Shown: piece after piece, positions 9,361 to 18,155 of the stretch | Numbering within the stretch: position 1 is the first letter of the stretch | Layout: every line of letters begins with the position of its first letter | Source of the DNA: Rhodococcus sp. 1168 | GTDB taxonomy: Bacteria; Actinomycetota; Actinomycetes; Mycobacteriales; Mycobacteriaceae | Assembly (NCBI RefSeq): GCF_002091955.1 | Contig: NZ_MKKY01000072.1 | Location: forward strand, 124,001-188,000 | DNA length: 64,000 bases | Reading direction: 5' to 3' | Translations under genes and position numbers: made by a program | Notes under the pieces: model-generated | Database searches by the model: none | Told to the model about the DNA's origin: nothing | Seen by the model: the letters and a program-made list of their open reading frames with translations, nothing else

Positions 9361-10215
9361 GTGAGCTCAGTGGAACCCCCTCAACACGTGATCTCCACAT
9401 TCGGGTTGCGCGATGTACCGCCTACGCCGCTCGGTGCCGACTGGGACGGTGGGTGGCGACTCGGTGATGTCGTGCTCTCGCCTGTCGCAGATCACGCGCG
9501 GGCCGCGTGGTCGGCGAAGGTGCGCGAGACCCTTGCCGTCGACGGTGTTCGCCTTGCGCGTCCCGTCCGGTCGACGGACGGACGTTACGTAGTCAGTAGT
9601 TGGCGCGCTGACACCTTCATCGAAGGTTCGCCGGAACCTCGGCACGACGAGGTCGTGTCGTTGTCGATGCGACTTCATGCGGCAACAGCTCAGTTGGAAC
9701 GCCCTCGCTTTCTGGTACAGCCCCCGGTTGCCCCGTGGGCGGATGTGGATGTGTTCGTTGCGGCAGATCGGGCAGCTTGGGAGGCGGTTCCCCTGCGGGC
9801 GGCGCGCGGTGCAGGCGCTCCGGACGTAACCTCCGAAGACGGGCGTCAGAGCCTCGAATTGATCAAGCAGTTCGCGAGTCTGCGCAGACCTGTCGAGTCG
9901 GAAGACCAGTTGGTGCACGGCGATCTGTTCGGCACGGTGCTGTTCGACGGCAGTGAAGCTCCCGGCCTCACCGACATCACTCCATATTGGCGTCCGACGT
10001 CATGGGCCGCAGCGGTGGCCGTGGTCGATGCGATTTCGTGGGGTGGAGCGGACGATGCTCTGATCGGGCGCTGGGACGATCTTCCCGAATGGCCACAAAT
10101 GTTGTTGCGTGCCTTGATCTTTCGGTTCGCGGTGCACGCTCTGCATCCGCGCTCGACGCCCGAAGCTTTCCCCGGGCTCGCACGGACGGCCGATTTGGTT
10201 CGCTTGATTCTCTAG
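9361..10215 (+). CDS. TIGR02569 family protein (Rv3205c-like)
   Basis: 284 residues, GTG at 9361. The block LVHGDLFGTVLF near residue 183 looks like the catalytic HGDxxxxN loop of aminoglycoside-phosphotransferase-type kinases with the Asn position changed, and ITPYWRPTSWAAAVAVVDAISWG follows it. This matches the actinobacterial TIGR02569 family, of unknown function. It follows moeZ by 82 bases on the same strand, so both may be in one transcript. It converges on the FadR-type regulator, with a gap of one base. This is where the mycobacterial-like gene order breaks off and the nitrate block begins. Confidence 0.8.
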   Translation: MSSVEPPQHVISTFGLRDVPPTPLGADWDGGWRLGDVVLSPVADHARAAWSAKVRETLAVDGVRLARPVRSTDGRYVVSSWRADTFIEGSPEPRHDEVVSLSMRLHAATAQLERPRFLVQPPVAPWADVDVFVAADRAAWEAVPLRAARGAGAPDVTSEDGRQSLELIKQFASLRRPVESEDQLVHGDLFGTVLFDGSEAPGLTDITPYWRPTSWAAAVAVVDAISWGGADDALIGRWDDLPEWPQMLLRALIFRFAVHALHPRSTPEAFPGLARTADLVRLIL

Positions 10216-10216
10216 T

Positions 10217-10879
10217 TCAGTGATCCGCCCCGAGTTCGCGGAAGAACACACGTGCTGCCTCGCCCGCACGTAGAGGGTCGCCTGCCGCCACGGCCTCGAC
10301 CAGCGCGGCATGTTCGCCGACATAGTCGCTGTCGTGCTCGGCGGCGTGATGATGCATAGTCCGTCGGATCACCGGCAGTAGCGAATCGTAGAACTCCAGA
10401 TAGATGGCGTTGTGGGAAGCGGCGACGATCGCGCGATGAAACTGCGCATCGATCGCGATGGCGTCATCGCGAGACCGAGTTGTCCAGGCGAGGTTTCGTG
10501 CGGCGAGTGCCTCTCGTAGAGCGCGGATGTCGTCTCCGTCGGCGCGCTCGGCGGCAAGCGTAGCAGCGGTGACCTCGAGGGTACGTCGTAGCTCGGTGAC
10601 GTCACGATCCTGCGCGTCGGCGAAGTATTTTCCCAGCGCGCCGCCCAGATCCGACACCGTCATCACATACGTGCCCGATCCCTGCCTTCGCTCGAGCATT
10701 CCAGCGTGGACCAGCGCCTGCACTGCTTCGCGGACCGTGTTTCGGCCGGTACCGGTCAGCTCACACAGTTCGGGTTCTGCCGGAATGCGCGAACCGACCG
10801 GCCAACGCTTGGCCACGATCTCCGCGCGAAGTTGCGCAGTGACCTGTGAAATCAGGCTGGAACGCTGAACTTGCTGCAC
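10217..10879 (-). CDS. GntR/FadR-subfamily transcriptional regulator
   Basis: 220 residues. Winged helix-turn-helix at the N-terminus (LRAEIVAKRWPVGSRIPAE, then TGRNTVREAVQALVHAGML), then an all-helical FCD ligand domain with putative metal-binding histidines in AQFHRAIVAASHN and GEHAALVEAV. FCD regulators usually sense small organic acids. It is divergently oriented from the NimT/CynX-type transporter at 10962, with a 15-base near-perfect palindrome between them, so it most likely controls that transporter. Confidence 0.88.
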   Translation of the reverse strand: MQQVQRSSLISQVTAQLRAEIVAKRWPVGSRIPAEPELCELTGTGRNTVREAVQALVHAGMLERRQGSGTYVMTVSDLGGALGKYFADAQDRDVTELRRTLEVTAATLAAERADGDDIRALREALAARNLAWTTRSRDDAIAIDAQFHRAIVAASHNAIYLEFYDSLLPVIRRTMHHHAAEHDSDYVGEHAALVEAVAAGDPLRAGEAARVFFRELGADH

Positions 10880-10933
10880 GCGTGACTCCCCGTTTTCGTC
10901 TCGATGTCTGGGCCAGTTTATGGCTTTGCGTCA

Positions 10934-10948
10934 GATGATCCGGTCATC
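10934..10948. promoter_or_regulatory. Candidate operator between FadR-type regulator and MFS gene
   Basis: GATGATCCGGTCATC: perfect arms GATGA/TCATC around TCCGG, in the 82-base divergent intergenic space. The position suits autoregulation and control of the transporter by the FCD regulator. If this is an operator, the transporter is unlikely to start as far upstream as the ATG at 10920. Confidence 0.4.
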
Positions 10949-10961
10949 CTATGATTTGGTG

Positions 10962-12200
10962 GTGAGTCCCGCTGCAGTAACAGAGTCGAACGACCGGACC
11001 CACGCCAGGAATTTGGTCCGAGGACGTCTACTCGTCTTCGCGGCCATCATTCTGTCAGCGCTGACATTGCGTGCCGCCGTGACCTCGATCAGCCCACTGT
11101 TCGGGCGTATCGGCGCTGAACTCCACTTCGGATCCACGGTCGTCGGACTGGTCGGAATGCTTCCACCGGCGATGTTCGCCGTTTTCGGCCTTCTGACACC
11201 CCTCATCGTCAAGAGAATCGGTCTCGAGCGCGCCGCCCTCGTGGCGATGTTGGCGACGACCCTCGGTATGGCCACCCGAGCATTCGCGCCGGGGACCGGC
11301 TCGCTCCTCGTCTTGTCGGCACTCGCGCTGGCAGGTATGGGAATCGGAAACGTCGTTCTTCCACCGCTGGTGAAGCGCTACTTCTCCGATCGTCTGGCCG
11401 TCGTCAGCACCCTTTACATCTGTGCCATGCAGATCAGCACGATGGTTCCGCCGCTGGTGGCAGTTCCCGTCGCGGAGGCATACGGATGGCGCTTCTCGAT
11501 CGGGATGTGGGCCGTCGTGGGTGTGGCTGCAGCAGTGCCGTGGCTCGGTGTCGTTCTCTCACGCCGTGAGCGTGATGGCAGGGAAGCGGCGAGCGCAGTG
11601 GCCGTGCAGGAGCATTCGGAAGGCAAAATCTGGCGCTCGTCGCTGGCATGGGGAATGGTCGGCATGTTCGCGATGACCTCGTTCATCACCTACTCGATGC
11701 TGACCTGGCTACCGACGATCCTCACCGATTCGGGCATCAGTGAGGCCTTCGCCGGTGCCTCGGTCGCAGCGTTCGGCGGCATGGGTCTGATTTCCTCGCT
11801 GGCCGCCCCGTCGCTGTGCGCGCGCCTGCGCAACCCGTACGGCTTGGTCATCGCGGCTGCGGTCTTCTACCTCATCGGGTTCGCCGGACTGTATTTCTCG
11901 CCGACCGCTGGAACCGTTCTCTGGGTATGCCTCATCGGACTCGGCACGATGACATTTCCGATGTCGTTGACACTCATCAATCTCCGCACTCGCACCCATG
12001 CCGGATCCTCAGCACTTTCGGGATTTACACAGGGCCTCGGATACGTCGTATCGGCCACCGGACCGCTGTCGTTCGGACTGCTGCACACACTCTCCGGGGG
12101 CTGGGGAATACCGATGCTGCTCCTGACCGGATGTGTTGCGGTGCTGCTCGTAGGCGGGTACCTGTGCTGCCGCCCGCGCATGCTCGAAGACACCTGGTGA
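10962..12200 (+). CDS. MFS transporter, CynX/NimT family
   Basis: 412 residues with about 12 hydrophobic segments. After a short hydrophilic N-terminus the first membrane helix reads LLVFAAIILSALTLRAAV; the LRAAVTSISPL block is typical of CynX/NimT (cyanate or 2-nitroimidazole type) transporters. GTG 10962 is preferred because ATG 10920 would place the start inside the divergent operator region, though no clear ribosome site is visible at either. The substrate is unknown: a small anion such as cyanate or nitrite would suit the nitrogen-assimilation neighbourhood, but this is inference. A hairpin lies 39 bases after the stop. Confidence 0.82.
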   Translation: MSPAAVTESNDRTHARNLVRGRLLVFAAIILSALTLRAAVTSISPLFGRIGAELHFGSTVVGLVGMLPPAMFAVFGLLTPLIVKRIGLERAALVAMLATTLGMATRAFAPGTGSLLVLSALALAGMGIGNVVLPPLVKRYFSDRLAVVSTLYICAMQISTMVPPLVAVPVAEAYGWRFSIGMWAVVGVAAAVPWLGVVLSRRERDGREAASAVAVQEHSEGKIWRSSLAWGMVGMFAMTSFITYSMLTWLPTILTDSGISEAFAGASVAAFGGMGLISSLAAPSLCARLRNPYGLVIAAAVFYLIGFAGLYFSPTAGTVLWVCLIGLGTMTFPMSLTLINLRTRTHAGSSALSGFTQGLGYVVSATGPLSFGLLHTLSGGWGIPMLLLTGCVAVLLVGGYLCCRPRMLEDTW

Positions 12201-12238
12201 CCGCGCGGTCGTAGCCGCAGGGTCGTAGCGCCGACGAC

Positions 12239-12266
12239 CTCACGGGCACCGATTTCGCCCCGTGAG
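12239..12266 (+). terminator. Possible hairpin terminator after MFS gene
   Basis: Arms CTCACGGG and CCCGTGAG around a 12-base loop, 39 bases after the MFS stop. No T-run follows, so it may act weakly or as a leader hairpin of narK. Confidence 0.4.
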
Positions 12267-12354
12267 AGCAAGTTAATCGACAGGTCACCGCGGGCAGCGC
12301 CTCCGCAACAAGGTTTTTCTACCTTTGGGTCTCCCACGCGATCAGGAGGCCCAC

Positions 12355-13845
12355 GTGACCAGCATTCCCGAGGCACCACCAGCCCAAGATGCGTCGACAA
12401 CGACGCCCGAGCGAGGAAGCGTTCCGGTGTCGATCAAGCACCGCATCAGCCACTGGAACTCCGAGGACGTCGAGGCGTGGGAGGCCGGGGGCAAGACGAT
12501 CGCGAAGCGGAATTTGATCTGGTCCGTCGTCGCCGAGCACGTCGGATTCTCCATCTGGTCGATCTGGTCCGTGATGGTTCTGTTCATGCCGGTGTCGGTC
12601 TACGGCATCGACGCGGCAGGCAAGTTCTTCCTGGTCGCGGTGCCGACGTTGGTCGGAGCGATCCTTCGGATTCCATACACGTTCGCAACGGCCAAGTTCG
12701 GCGGTCGTAACTGGACGATCTTCAGCGCCCTCGTCCTGCTGATCCCGACGATGCTGACCATGTACTTCATGCTGAACCCGGCGTCGTACACCACCTACAT
12801 CGTCGTCGCAGCCTTTGCCGGCCTCGGTGGTGGCAATTTCGCGTCCTCGATGACCAACATCAACGCCTTCTATCCGCAGCGCGAAAAGGGGTGGGCACTC
12901 GGGCTGAACGCCGGCGGTGGAAACATCGGTGTGCCTGTCATTCAACTCATCGGCCTTTTGGTCATCGCGACGATCGGCAACACGGCTCCCGAAATCGTGT
13001 GTGCCGTTTACCTCGTCTTCATTGCGATCGCCGCCGTCGGTGCCGCACTCTTCATGGACAACCTCGAGAACCAGAAGACCAACGGCCGCTCGATGATCGA
13101 CGTTCTCAGGTCCTCCGATTCCTGGTGGATCGCGTTCCTCTACGTCGGAACGTTCGGCTCGTTCATCGGATTCAGTTTTGCGTTCGGTCAGGTTCTGCAG
13201 ATCAATTTCCTTGCCGGAATCACCGACGGCGCACCCGCTACCGCAGCCCAGCAGGCACAAGCGTCGTTGCACGCAGCTCAGATCGCGTTTCTCGGACCTT
13301 TGCTCGGATCGATTTCACGACCCTTCGGTGGCAGGCTCGCCGACAAGATCGGTGGTGGCAAGATCACGCTGTATACGTTCGTGGCGATGGTCTTCTCCAC
13401 CGGGATATTGGTCGCCGCAGGCACGTGGGACGACAACACCGCGGGTGCTGCCACCGGAACCATGATGACCTTCTTCGTGATCGGGTTCATTCTTCTGTTC
13501 CTTCTGTCCGGCATCGGCAACGGTTCGGTCTACAAGATGATTCCTGCGATTTTCGCCGCCAAGTCCGTTGAACTGCAGGGCATGAGCATCGAGGAACAGC
13601 AGCATTTCTCGCGCAGGATGTCCGGCGCTCTGATCGGAATTGCCGGTGCCATAGGGGCTTTGGGTGGTGTGGGAATCAACCTCGTGCTGCGAGCTTCGTA
13701 CTCGGGCGCGGCGAAGTCCGCAACCACGGCTTTCTGGGTGTTTCTCGTTTTCTATGTTGTGTGCTGTGCAGTGACGTGGGCCGTTTATCTGCGCAAGCCG
13801 CGGGTTCTCGAAGGCGAGAAGACGGACGCGTCCGTCGCGGTCTGA
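12355..13845 (+). CDS. narK: Nitrate/nitrite transporter NarK (NNP family)
   Basis: 496 residues; GTG 12355 has AGGAGG at 12344-12349. Twelve membrane segments are predicted by eye. Two glycine-rich nitrate-signature blocks are visible: GLGGGNFASSMTNINAFYP near residue 160 and GNGSVYKMIPAIF near 387. A long loop after helix 6 and an N-terminal amphipathic stretch (HRISHWNSEDVEAWE) resemble mycobacterial NarK3-type proteins. It imports nitrate or exchanges nitrite for assimilation and is followed after 52 bases by nirB. Upstream, GTTAA-N7-GTCAC (12272-12288) only loosely resembles a GlnR site and is not claimed as one. Confidence 0.92.
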   Translation: MTSIPEAPPAQDASTTTPERGSVPVSIKHRISHWNSEDVEAWEAGGKTIAKRNLIWSVVAEHVGFSIWSIWSVMVLFMPVSVYGIDAAGKFFLVAVPTLVGAILRIPYTFATAKFGGRNWTIFSALVLLIPTMLTMYFMLNPASYTTYIVVAAFAGLGGGNFASSMTNINAFYPQREKGWALGLNAGGGNIGVPVIQLIGLLVIATIGNTAPEIVCAVYLVFIAIAAVGAALFMDNLENQKTNGRSMIDVLRSSDSWWIAFLYVGTFGSFIGFSFAFGQVLQINFLAGITDGAPATAAQQAQASLHAAQIAFLGPLLGSISRPFGGRLADKIGGGKITLYTFVAMVFSTGILVAAGTWDDNTAGAATGTMMTFFVIGFILLFLLSGIGNGSVYKMIPAIFAAKSVELQGMSIEEQQHFSRRMSGALIGIAGAIGALGGVGINLVLRASYSGAAKSATTAFWVFLVFYVVCCAVTWAVYLRKPRVLEGEKTDASVAV

Positions 13846-13855
13846 CTTCTTTTCT

Positions 13856-13870
13856 TCGAACATTGTTCGA
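13856..13870. promoter_or_regulatory. 15-bp palindrome in narK-nirB gap, LexA-box-like with short spacer
   Basis: TCGAAC-ATT-GTTCGA: perfect 6-base arms with 3 bases between. Actinobacterial LexA sites have the same arms with 4 bases between, so this may be a different regulator's site or chance. It is 28 bases before nirB. Confidence 0.3.
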
Positions 13871-13897
13871 CACGAAATTCTCGAAAGGACAACTCAC

Positions 13898-16414
13898 GTG
13901 AAGAACGCGGTGGTTGTAGGACACGGCATGGTAGGTCACCGATTCGTGGAGGCGCTCCGCGCGCGAGCCACCGCGTCCGACTGGAAGGTGACAGTGCTCT
14001 GCGAGGAGGCATTGCCCGCCTACGACAGAGTGGGGCTTTCGTCCTATGTGGGCGCCTGGGATCACCGGGAGCTTGCTCTGGCGGGCAACGACTATCTCGA
14101 CGATACAGGCGATCTCGGTAACACAGCCGTCGATCTGCGAATCGGTGTACGAGCTGAGCACATCGACCGCACAACGAAGACGGTCACGACATCGACCGGA
14201 GAGACCGTCGACTACGACGCCCTCGTATTTGCTACCGGTTCCTACCCTTTCGTTCCTTCGATCACCGGGCACGATCGCCCGGAGTGCTTCGTCTACCGCA
14301 CGCTCGACGACCTGGACCGGATCAGGACCTGCGCGGACGCTGCGGGTCCAGGCGCGGTGGGTGTCGTGGTGGGCGGAGGTCTACTCGGACTCGAAGCAGC
14401 CAACGCGCTGCAGAAGATGGGCATGACGCCCCATGTCGTCGAATTCGCTCCGCGACTGATGCCGCTTCAGGTCGACGAGGGTGGTGGCGCGCTGTTGGCA
14501 CGTCTGGTCACCGACCTCGGGCTGACTGTCCACACCGGTGTCGGCACCTCGTCGATCAGCGAGAACGACGATGGGGCAGGGCTTTCGGTGGAGTTGTCCG
14601 ACGGCAGTGTCATCGATGCAGCGCTGCTGGTGTTCTCGGCCGGTGTGCGGCCACAGGATCGACTTGCTCGGGACTGCGGCCTCGAACTGGGTGAGCGCGG
14701 CGGAATTTTGGTGGACATCGGTTGCTGCACGGGCGATCCCGATGTGTATGCCATCGGTGAATGCGCCGCGGTCGAAGGGACTTCCTACGGACTCGTCGCC
14801 CCTGGCTATTCGACGGCGGAGGTCGTGGCGGACCGACTGCTCGGTGGTTCAGCCGAATTTCCCGGTGCCGACATGTCCACCAAGCTCAAGCTCATGGGTG
14901 TCGACGTCGCCAGCTTCGGCGACGCCATGGCTCTCACACCGGGAGCGCTGGAGGTTGTCTTCAGTGACGCTCCGAAAGGGACGTACGCCAAGTTGGTCGT
15001 GTCCGATGATGCGAAGACCTTGCTCGGTGGAATCCTCGTCGGTGATGCTGCCGCGTACTCGATGCTTCGCCCGTTGGTCGGACGGGAACTTCCCGGCGAT
15101 CCAGCATCGTTGATCTCTCCTGCTGCCGAGGAAGTCGGGATCGGTGCGTTGCCGGATGATGCGGAGATCTGCTCGTGCAACGGCGTGAGCAAGGGTGCGA
15201 TCTGCAACGCGATCGCGGAGGGGGCCTGTGATCTCGCCTCGGTGAAGAGCTGCACGAGCGCCGGCACGACGTGTGGGGGATGCCTTCCGTCGATCAAGGC
15301 GCTTCTTGCCGCATCGGGTGTGGTGATGTCGAAGGTGCTGTGCGAGCACTTCGGTCATTCTCGTGCCGAGCTGTTCGAGATCGTTCGGGCGACGAACACC
15401 CGCACGTTCTCTTCGCTGATCGTCAAGTACGGCAAAGGGACTGGATGCGACATCTGCAAGCCGGTCGTAGCTTCGATCCTGGCCTCGACGTCCTCGGACC
15501 ATATCCTCGACGGTGAGCAGGCATCTCTACAGGACACCAACGATCATTTTCTGGCCAACATTCAGAAGAACGGCACGTATTCCGTTGTTCCACGTATGCC
15601 GGGAGGAGAGTGCACGGCGGAACAACTCATCGTCATCGGTGAGGTGGCACGAGATTTCGGTCTGTACACCAAGGTGACCGGCGGTCAGCGAATAGACATG
15701 TTCGGAGCCCGCGTGGAGCAGCTACCTGCGATCTGGAAGCGGTTGGTGGACGCGGGCATGGAATCCGGTCAGGCGTACGGTAAGTCGTTGCGCACGGTCA
15801 AGAGTTGCGTCGGATCGAGTTGGTGCCGTTACGGCGTCCAGGATTCGGTGGGGATGGCCGTTGACCTCGAGAATCGATACCGAGGCCTGCGCTCGCCCCA
15901 CAAGATCAAGTTCGGTGTCTCCGGTTGTGCTCGCGAATGTGCGGAGGCGCGGGGTAAGGATGTCGGCGTCATCGCTACCGAAGGTGGTTGGAATCTGTAC
16001 GTCGGCGGTAATGGTGGCCAATCGCCCAAGCATGCGCGGTTGCTCGCATCGAATCTCGATGACGCCACCCTCGTCAGCTACATCGACCGGTACCTCATGT
16101 TCTATGTGCGGACCGCGGACCGTTTGCAGCGGACCGCGCCTTGGCTCGATGCGCTCGATGGTGGTCTCGAGCATCTGAAGGCCGTCGTCTGCGAGGACAG
16201 CCTGGGGATCGGCGCCGAACTCGAGGCCGATATAGACCGCCATGTGGCCGGTTACAAGGACGAATGGGCAGGCGTTCTCGAGGACGAGGAGAAGTTGGGC
16301 AGATTCGTCTCGTTCGTCAATGTGCCCGACGCGATCGATCCGACCATTGCCTTCGACGAGTCGGGTGAGCGCAAGGTTCCGGTGCTGATGGGGATGCCGG
16401 CCTTCGGCGGTTGA
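13898..16414 (+). CDS. nirB: Assimilatory nitrite reductase NAD(P)H large subunit NirB
   Basis: 838 residues, GTG 13898 after GAAAGGA. Order of domains: FAD/NAD(P)H oxidoreductase with two dinucleotide loops (VVVGHGMVGHRF at the start and VVVGGGLLGLEAAN near 155); BFD-like [2Fe-2S] segment with CSC (about 426) and CTSAGTTCGGC (about 452); then the siroheme/[4Fe-4S] reductase with CVGSSWC (about 637-643) and CARECAEA (678/682). It reduces nitrite to ammonium with six electrons in the cytoplasm. All key cysteines are present. nirD, nnaR and the siroheme chelatase follow in the same direction. Confidence 0.96.
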   Translation: MKNAVVVGHGMVGHRFVEALRARATASDWKVTVLCEEALPAYDRVGLSSYVGAWDHRELALAGNDYLDDTGDLGNTAVDLRIGVRAEHIDRTTKTVTTSTGETVDYDALVFATGSYPFVPSITGHDRPECFVYRTLDDLDRIRTCADAAGPGAVGVVVGGGLLGLEAANALQKMGMTPHVVEFAPRLMPLQVDEGGGALLARLVTDLGLTVHTGVGTSSISENDDGAGLSVELSDGSVIDAALLVFSAGVRPQDRLARDCGLELGERGGILVDIGCCTGDPDVYAIGECAAVEGTSYGLVAPGYSTAEVVADRLLGGSAEFPGADMSTKLKLMGVDVASFGDAMALTPGALEVVFSDAPKGTYAKLVVSDDAKTLLGGILVGDAAAYSMLRPLVGRELPGDPASLISPAAEEVGIGALPDDAEICSCNGVSKGAICNAIAEGACDLASVKSCTSAGTTCGGCLPSIKALLAASGVVMSKVLCEHFGHSRAELFEIVRATNTRTFSSLIVKYGKGTGCDICKPVVASILASTSSDHILDGEQASLQDTNDHFLANIQKNGTYSVVPRMPGGECTAEQLIVIGEVARDFGLYTKVTGGQRIDMFGARVEQLPAIWKRLVDAGMESGQAYGKSLRTVKSCVGSSWCRYGVQDSVGMAVDLENRYRGLRSPHKIKFGVSGCARECAEARGKDVGVIATEGGWNLYVGGNGGQSPKHARLLASNLDDATLVSYIDRYLMFYVRTADRLQRTAPWLDALDGGLEHLKAVVCEDSLGIGAELEADIDRHVAGYKDEWAGVLEDEEKLGRFVSFVNVPDAIDPTIAFDESGERKVPVLMGMPAFGG

Positions 16415-16524
16415 GATATCGCTCACAGCCTCCCACGGCATCGGACCGCATGTGCACATCTGAGTAACCGCTACTTAACGACCAAGAAACACGGGCAACG
16501 TGCAATAGCACCAGGAGGTACGTG

Positions 16525-16938
16525 ATGACTGTCATCGAGTCTCGAACCAGCACCACCAGAAACAGGAACCAACAGTTCGCTGCGACATCGGGCACCGAAT
16601 CCGCGCGCTCGTGGACTGCCGCGTGCACTGTCGACGCGCTCGTTCCTGGACGAGGCGTCGCCGTTCTGCTGAGAGGAGGAACCCAAGTGGCGTTGTTCGC
16701 ATTGCCCGATGCGCGTGTGTTCGCGGTCGGCAACATCGATCCGTTCGGCCGGGCAGCAGTGATGTCCAGGGGTCTCGTCGGCGACCGTAACGGTGAACCC
16801 ACCGTGGCCTCGCCATTGCTCAAGCAGGTCTTCTCTCTTCTCGACGGCCGATGCCTCGACGCCGTCGACATCTCGCTCGGATCTTTCGAGACCAAGATCT
16901 CGGGCGGCGTGATTTTCGTGCGTGGCGCATCGACATGA
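16525..16938 (+). CDS. nirD: Nitrite reductase small subunit NirD
   Basis: 137 residues. AGGAGG at 16513-16518 is ideally spaced from ATG 16525, which is preferred over GTG 16522. The protein has the Rieske-like beta fold of NirD without the iron-sulfur ligands: VDALVPGRGVAVLLRGGTQVALFALPD, then VGNIDPFGRAAVMSRGLVGD and the closing YEV-type strand replaced by GGVIFVRG. It partners NirB. An extended N-terminus of about 25 residues rich in Ser/Thr/Arg is unusual. Its stop overlaps the nnaR start (ATGA), showing translational coupling. Confidence 0.9.
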   Translation: MTVIESRTSTTRNRNQQFAATSGTESARSWTAACTVDALVPGRGVAVLLRGGTQVALFALPDARVFAVGNIDPFGRAAVMSRGLVGDRNGEPTVASPLLKQVFSLLDGRCLDAVDISLGSFETKISGGVIFVRGAST

Positions 16939-18155
16939 GCTCGACTGCCGAGACCGGGGAACCTCTGGCAGGATTCGCTGTCGGCATCACCGCGTCGCGG
17001 CGCGCCGAGGAGTTCGCGACGCTGCTCGTTCGGCGTGGAGCCTCGGTAATGCACGCGCCGGCCATCCGGATCATTCCGCTGTCCGACGACGCCGAATTGG
17101 AACGCGTCACCGCCGCCATCATCGCCGATCCGCCGACGATCACCGTTGCAACGACGGGAATTGGATTTCGAGGCTGGATCGAGGCAGCCGACGGGTGGGG
17201 TCAGGCCGAAAGCCTCGGAGCAGCGCTTGCGTCGTCTCGACTGCTGGCTCGTGGGCCGAAAGCCAAGGGGGCGATCCGCGCAGCCGACCTACGCGAAGAG
17301 TGGTCACCGGCATCGGAATCTTCGACGGAAGTGCTCGAACATCTTCTCGCAGAGGGGGTCGAAGGCAAACGGATTGCTGTGCAACTCCACGGCGCAACAA
17401 CGGAGTGGGAACCGGTTCCAGACTTTTGTAAGGAGTTGCGTTCCGCCGGCGCGGAAGTGGTGCCCGTTCCGGTGTACCGCTGGATCGCACCGGACGACAG
17501 CGTTCCGATGGATCGCATGATCGAAGCAGTCATCGTCGGAGATCTCGACGCCATCAGCTTCACGAGCGCGCCCGCAGTGGCGTCCCTGCTGATGCGAGCA
17601 CACGAGAACGGCGTTCTCGAACCTTTGCTGCAATCGATGCGTACCCGGGTGCTGCCGGTATGTGTAGGACCGATCACCGCCGCACCTCTCGAACAACTGA
17701 GCGTCGCGACGACGCAGCCGGCACGTGCTCGCCTAGGGGCGATGGCGCGTCATATCGCAGAGGAATTACCGCGACGCTCCCAACCCATGAGCGCGGGCGG
17801 CCACCTCCTGAGTGTGCGCGGCAAATGTGTCGTTGTCGACGGCGAAGTGCGTTCGGTGTCCCCGGCGGGCATGGCACTGCTCAAAACTTTGTCGACGCGA
17901 CCTGGGCGAGTGGTATCCCGGGAAGATCTACTCGCATCGCTACCCGGCGGCGGGGGAGATACTCACGCCGTCGAAACGGCCATGACTCGACTTCGCTCCG
18001 CGCTCGGCGCACCGAAAGCCATTCACACCGTGGTCAAACGAGGCTACCGGCTTGCGGTCGACGAACCCGAGGTCACCGGGGAGTTCGAAGAGGACGAGGT
18101 TCCCGAACGAACCTCCATGTCCGCCATGCCCACTTGTGAAAGGAGCAATTTCTAG
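16935..18155 (+). CDS. nnaR: NnaR: HemD-like domain fused to DNA-binding domain
   Basis: 406 residues. Residues 1-280 have the uroporphyrinogen-III synthase (HemD) fold: GFAVGITASRRAEEFATLL, ISFTSAPAVASLL, CVGPITAAPLEQL. Residues about 295-385 form an OmpR/PhoB-type winged helix (SPAGMALLKTLSTRPGRVVSRE, VETAMTRLRSALG, VVKRGYRL). This architecture is that of NnaR, the nitrate/nitrite assimilation regulator of Streptomyces and mycobacteria that works with GlnR; it probably senses a tetrapyrrole or nitrite-linked signal, not makes uroporphyrinogen. It overlaps nirD by 4 bases and abuts the next gene with no gap. Confidence 0.88.
   Translation: MSSTAETGEPLAGFAVGITASRRAEEFATLLVRRGASVMHAPAIRIIPLSDDAELERVTAAIIADPPTITVATTGIGFRGWIEAADGWGQAESLGAALASSRLLARGPKAKGAIRAADLREEWSPASESSTEVLEHLLAEGVEGKRIAVQLHGATTEWEPVPDFCKELRSAGAEVVPVPVYRWIAPDDSVPMDRMIEAVIVGDLDAISFTSAPAVASLLMRAHENGVLEPLLQSMRTRVLPVCVGPITAAPLEQLSVATTQPARARLGAMARHIAEELPRRSQPMSAGGHLLSVRGKCVVVDGEVRSVSPAGMALLKTLSTRPGRVVSREDLLASLPGGGGDTHAVETAMTRLRSALGAPKAIHTVVKRGYRLAVDEPEVTGEFEEDEVPERTSMSAMPTCERSNF

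Noticed and set aside
12272..12288. GlnR box upstream of narK
   Set aside because: GTTAA-N7-GTCAC differs from the GlnR consensus in spacing and in key bases; too weak to claim.
13821..13836. 16-bp palindrome GACGGACGCGTCCGTC as an operator
   Set aside because: It lies within the 3' coding end of narK and encodes conserved-looking KTDASVAV; likely incidental.
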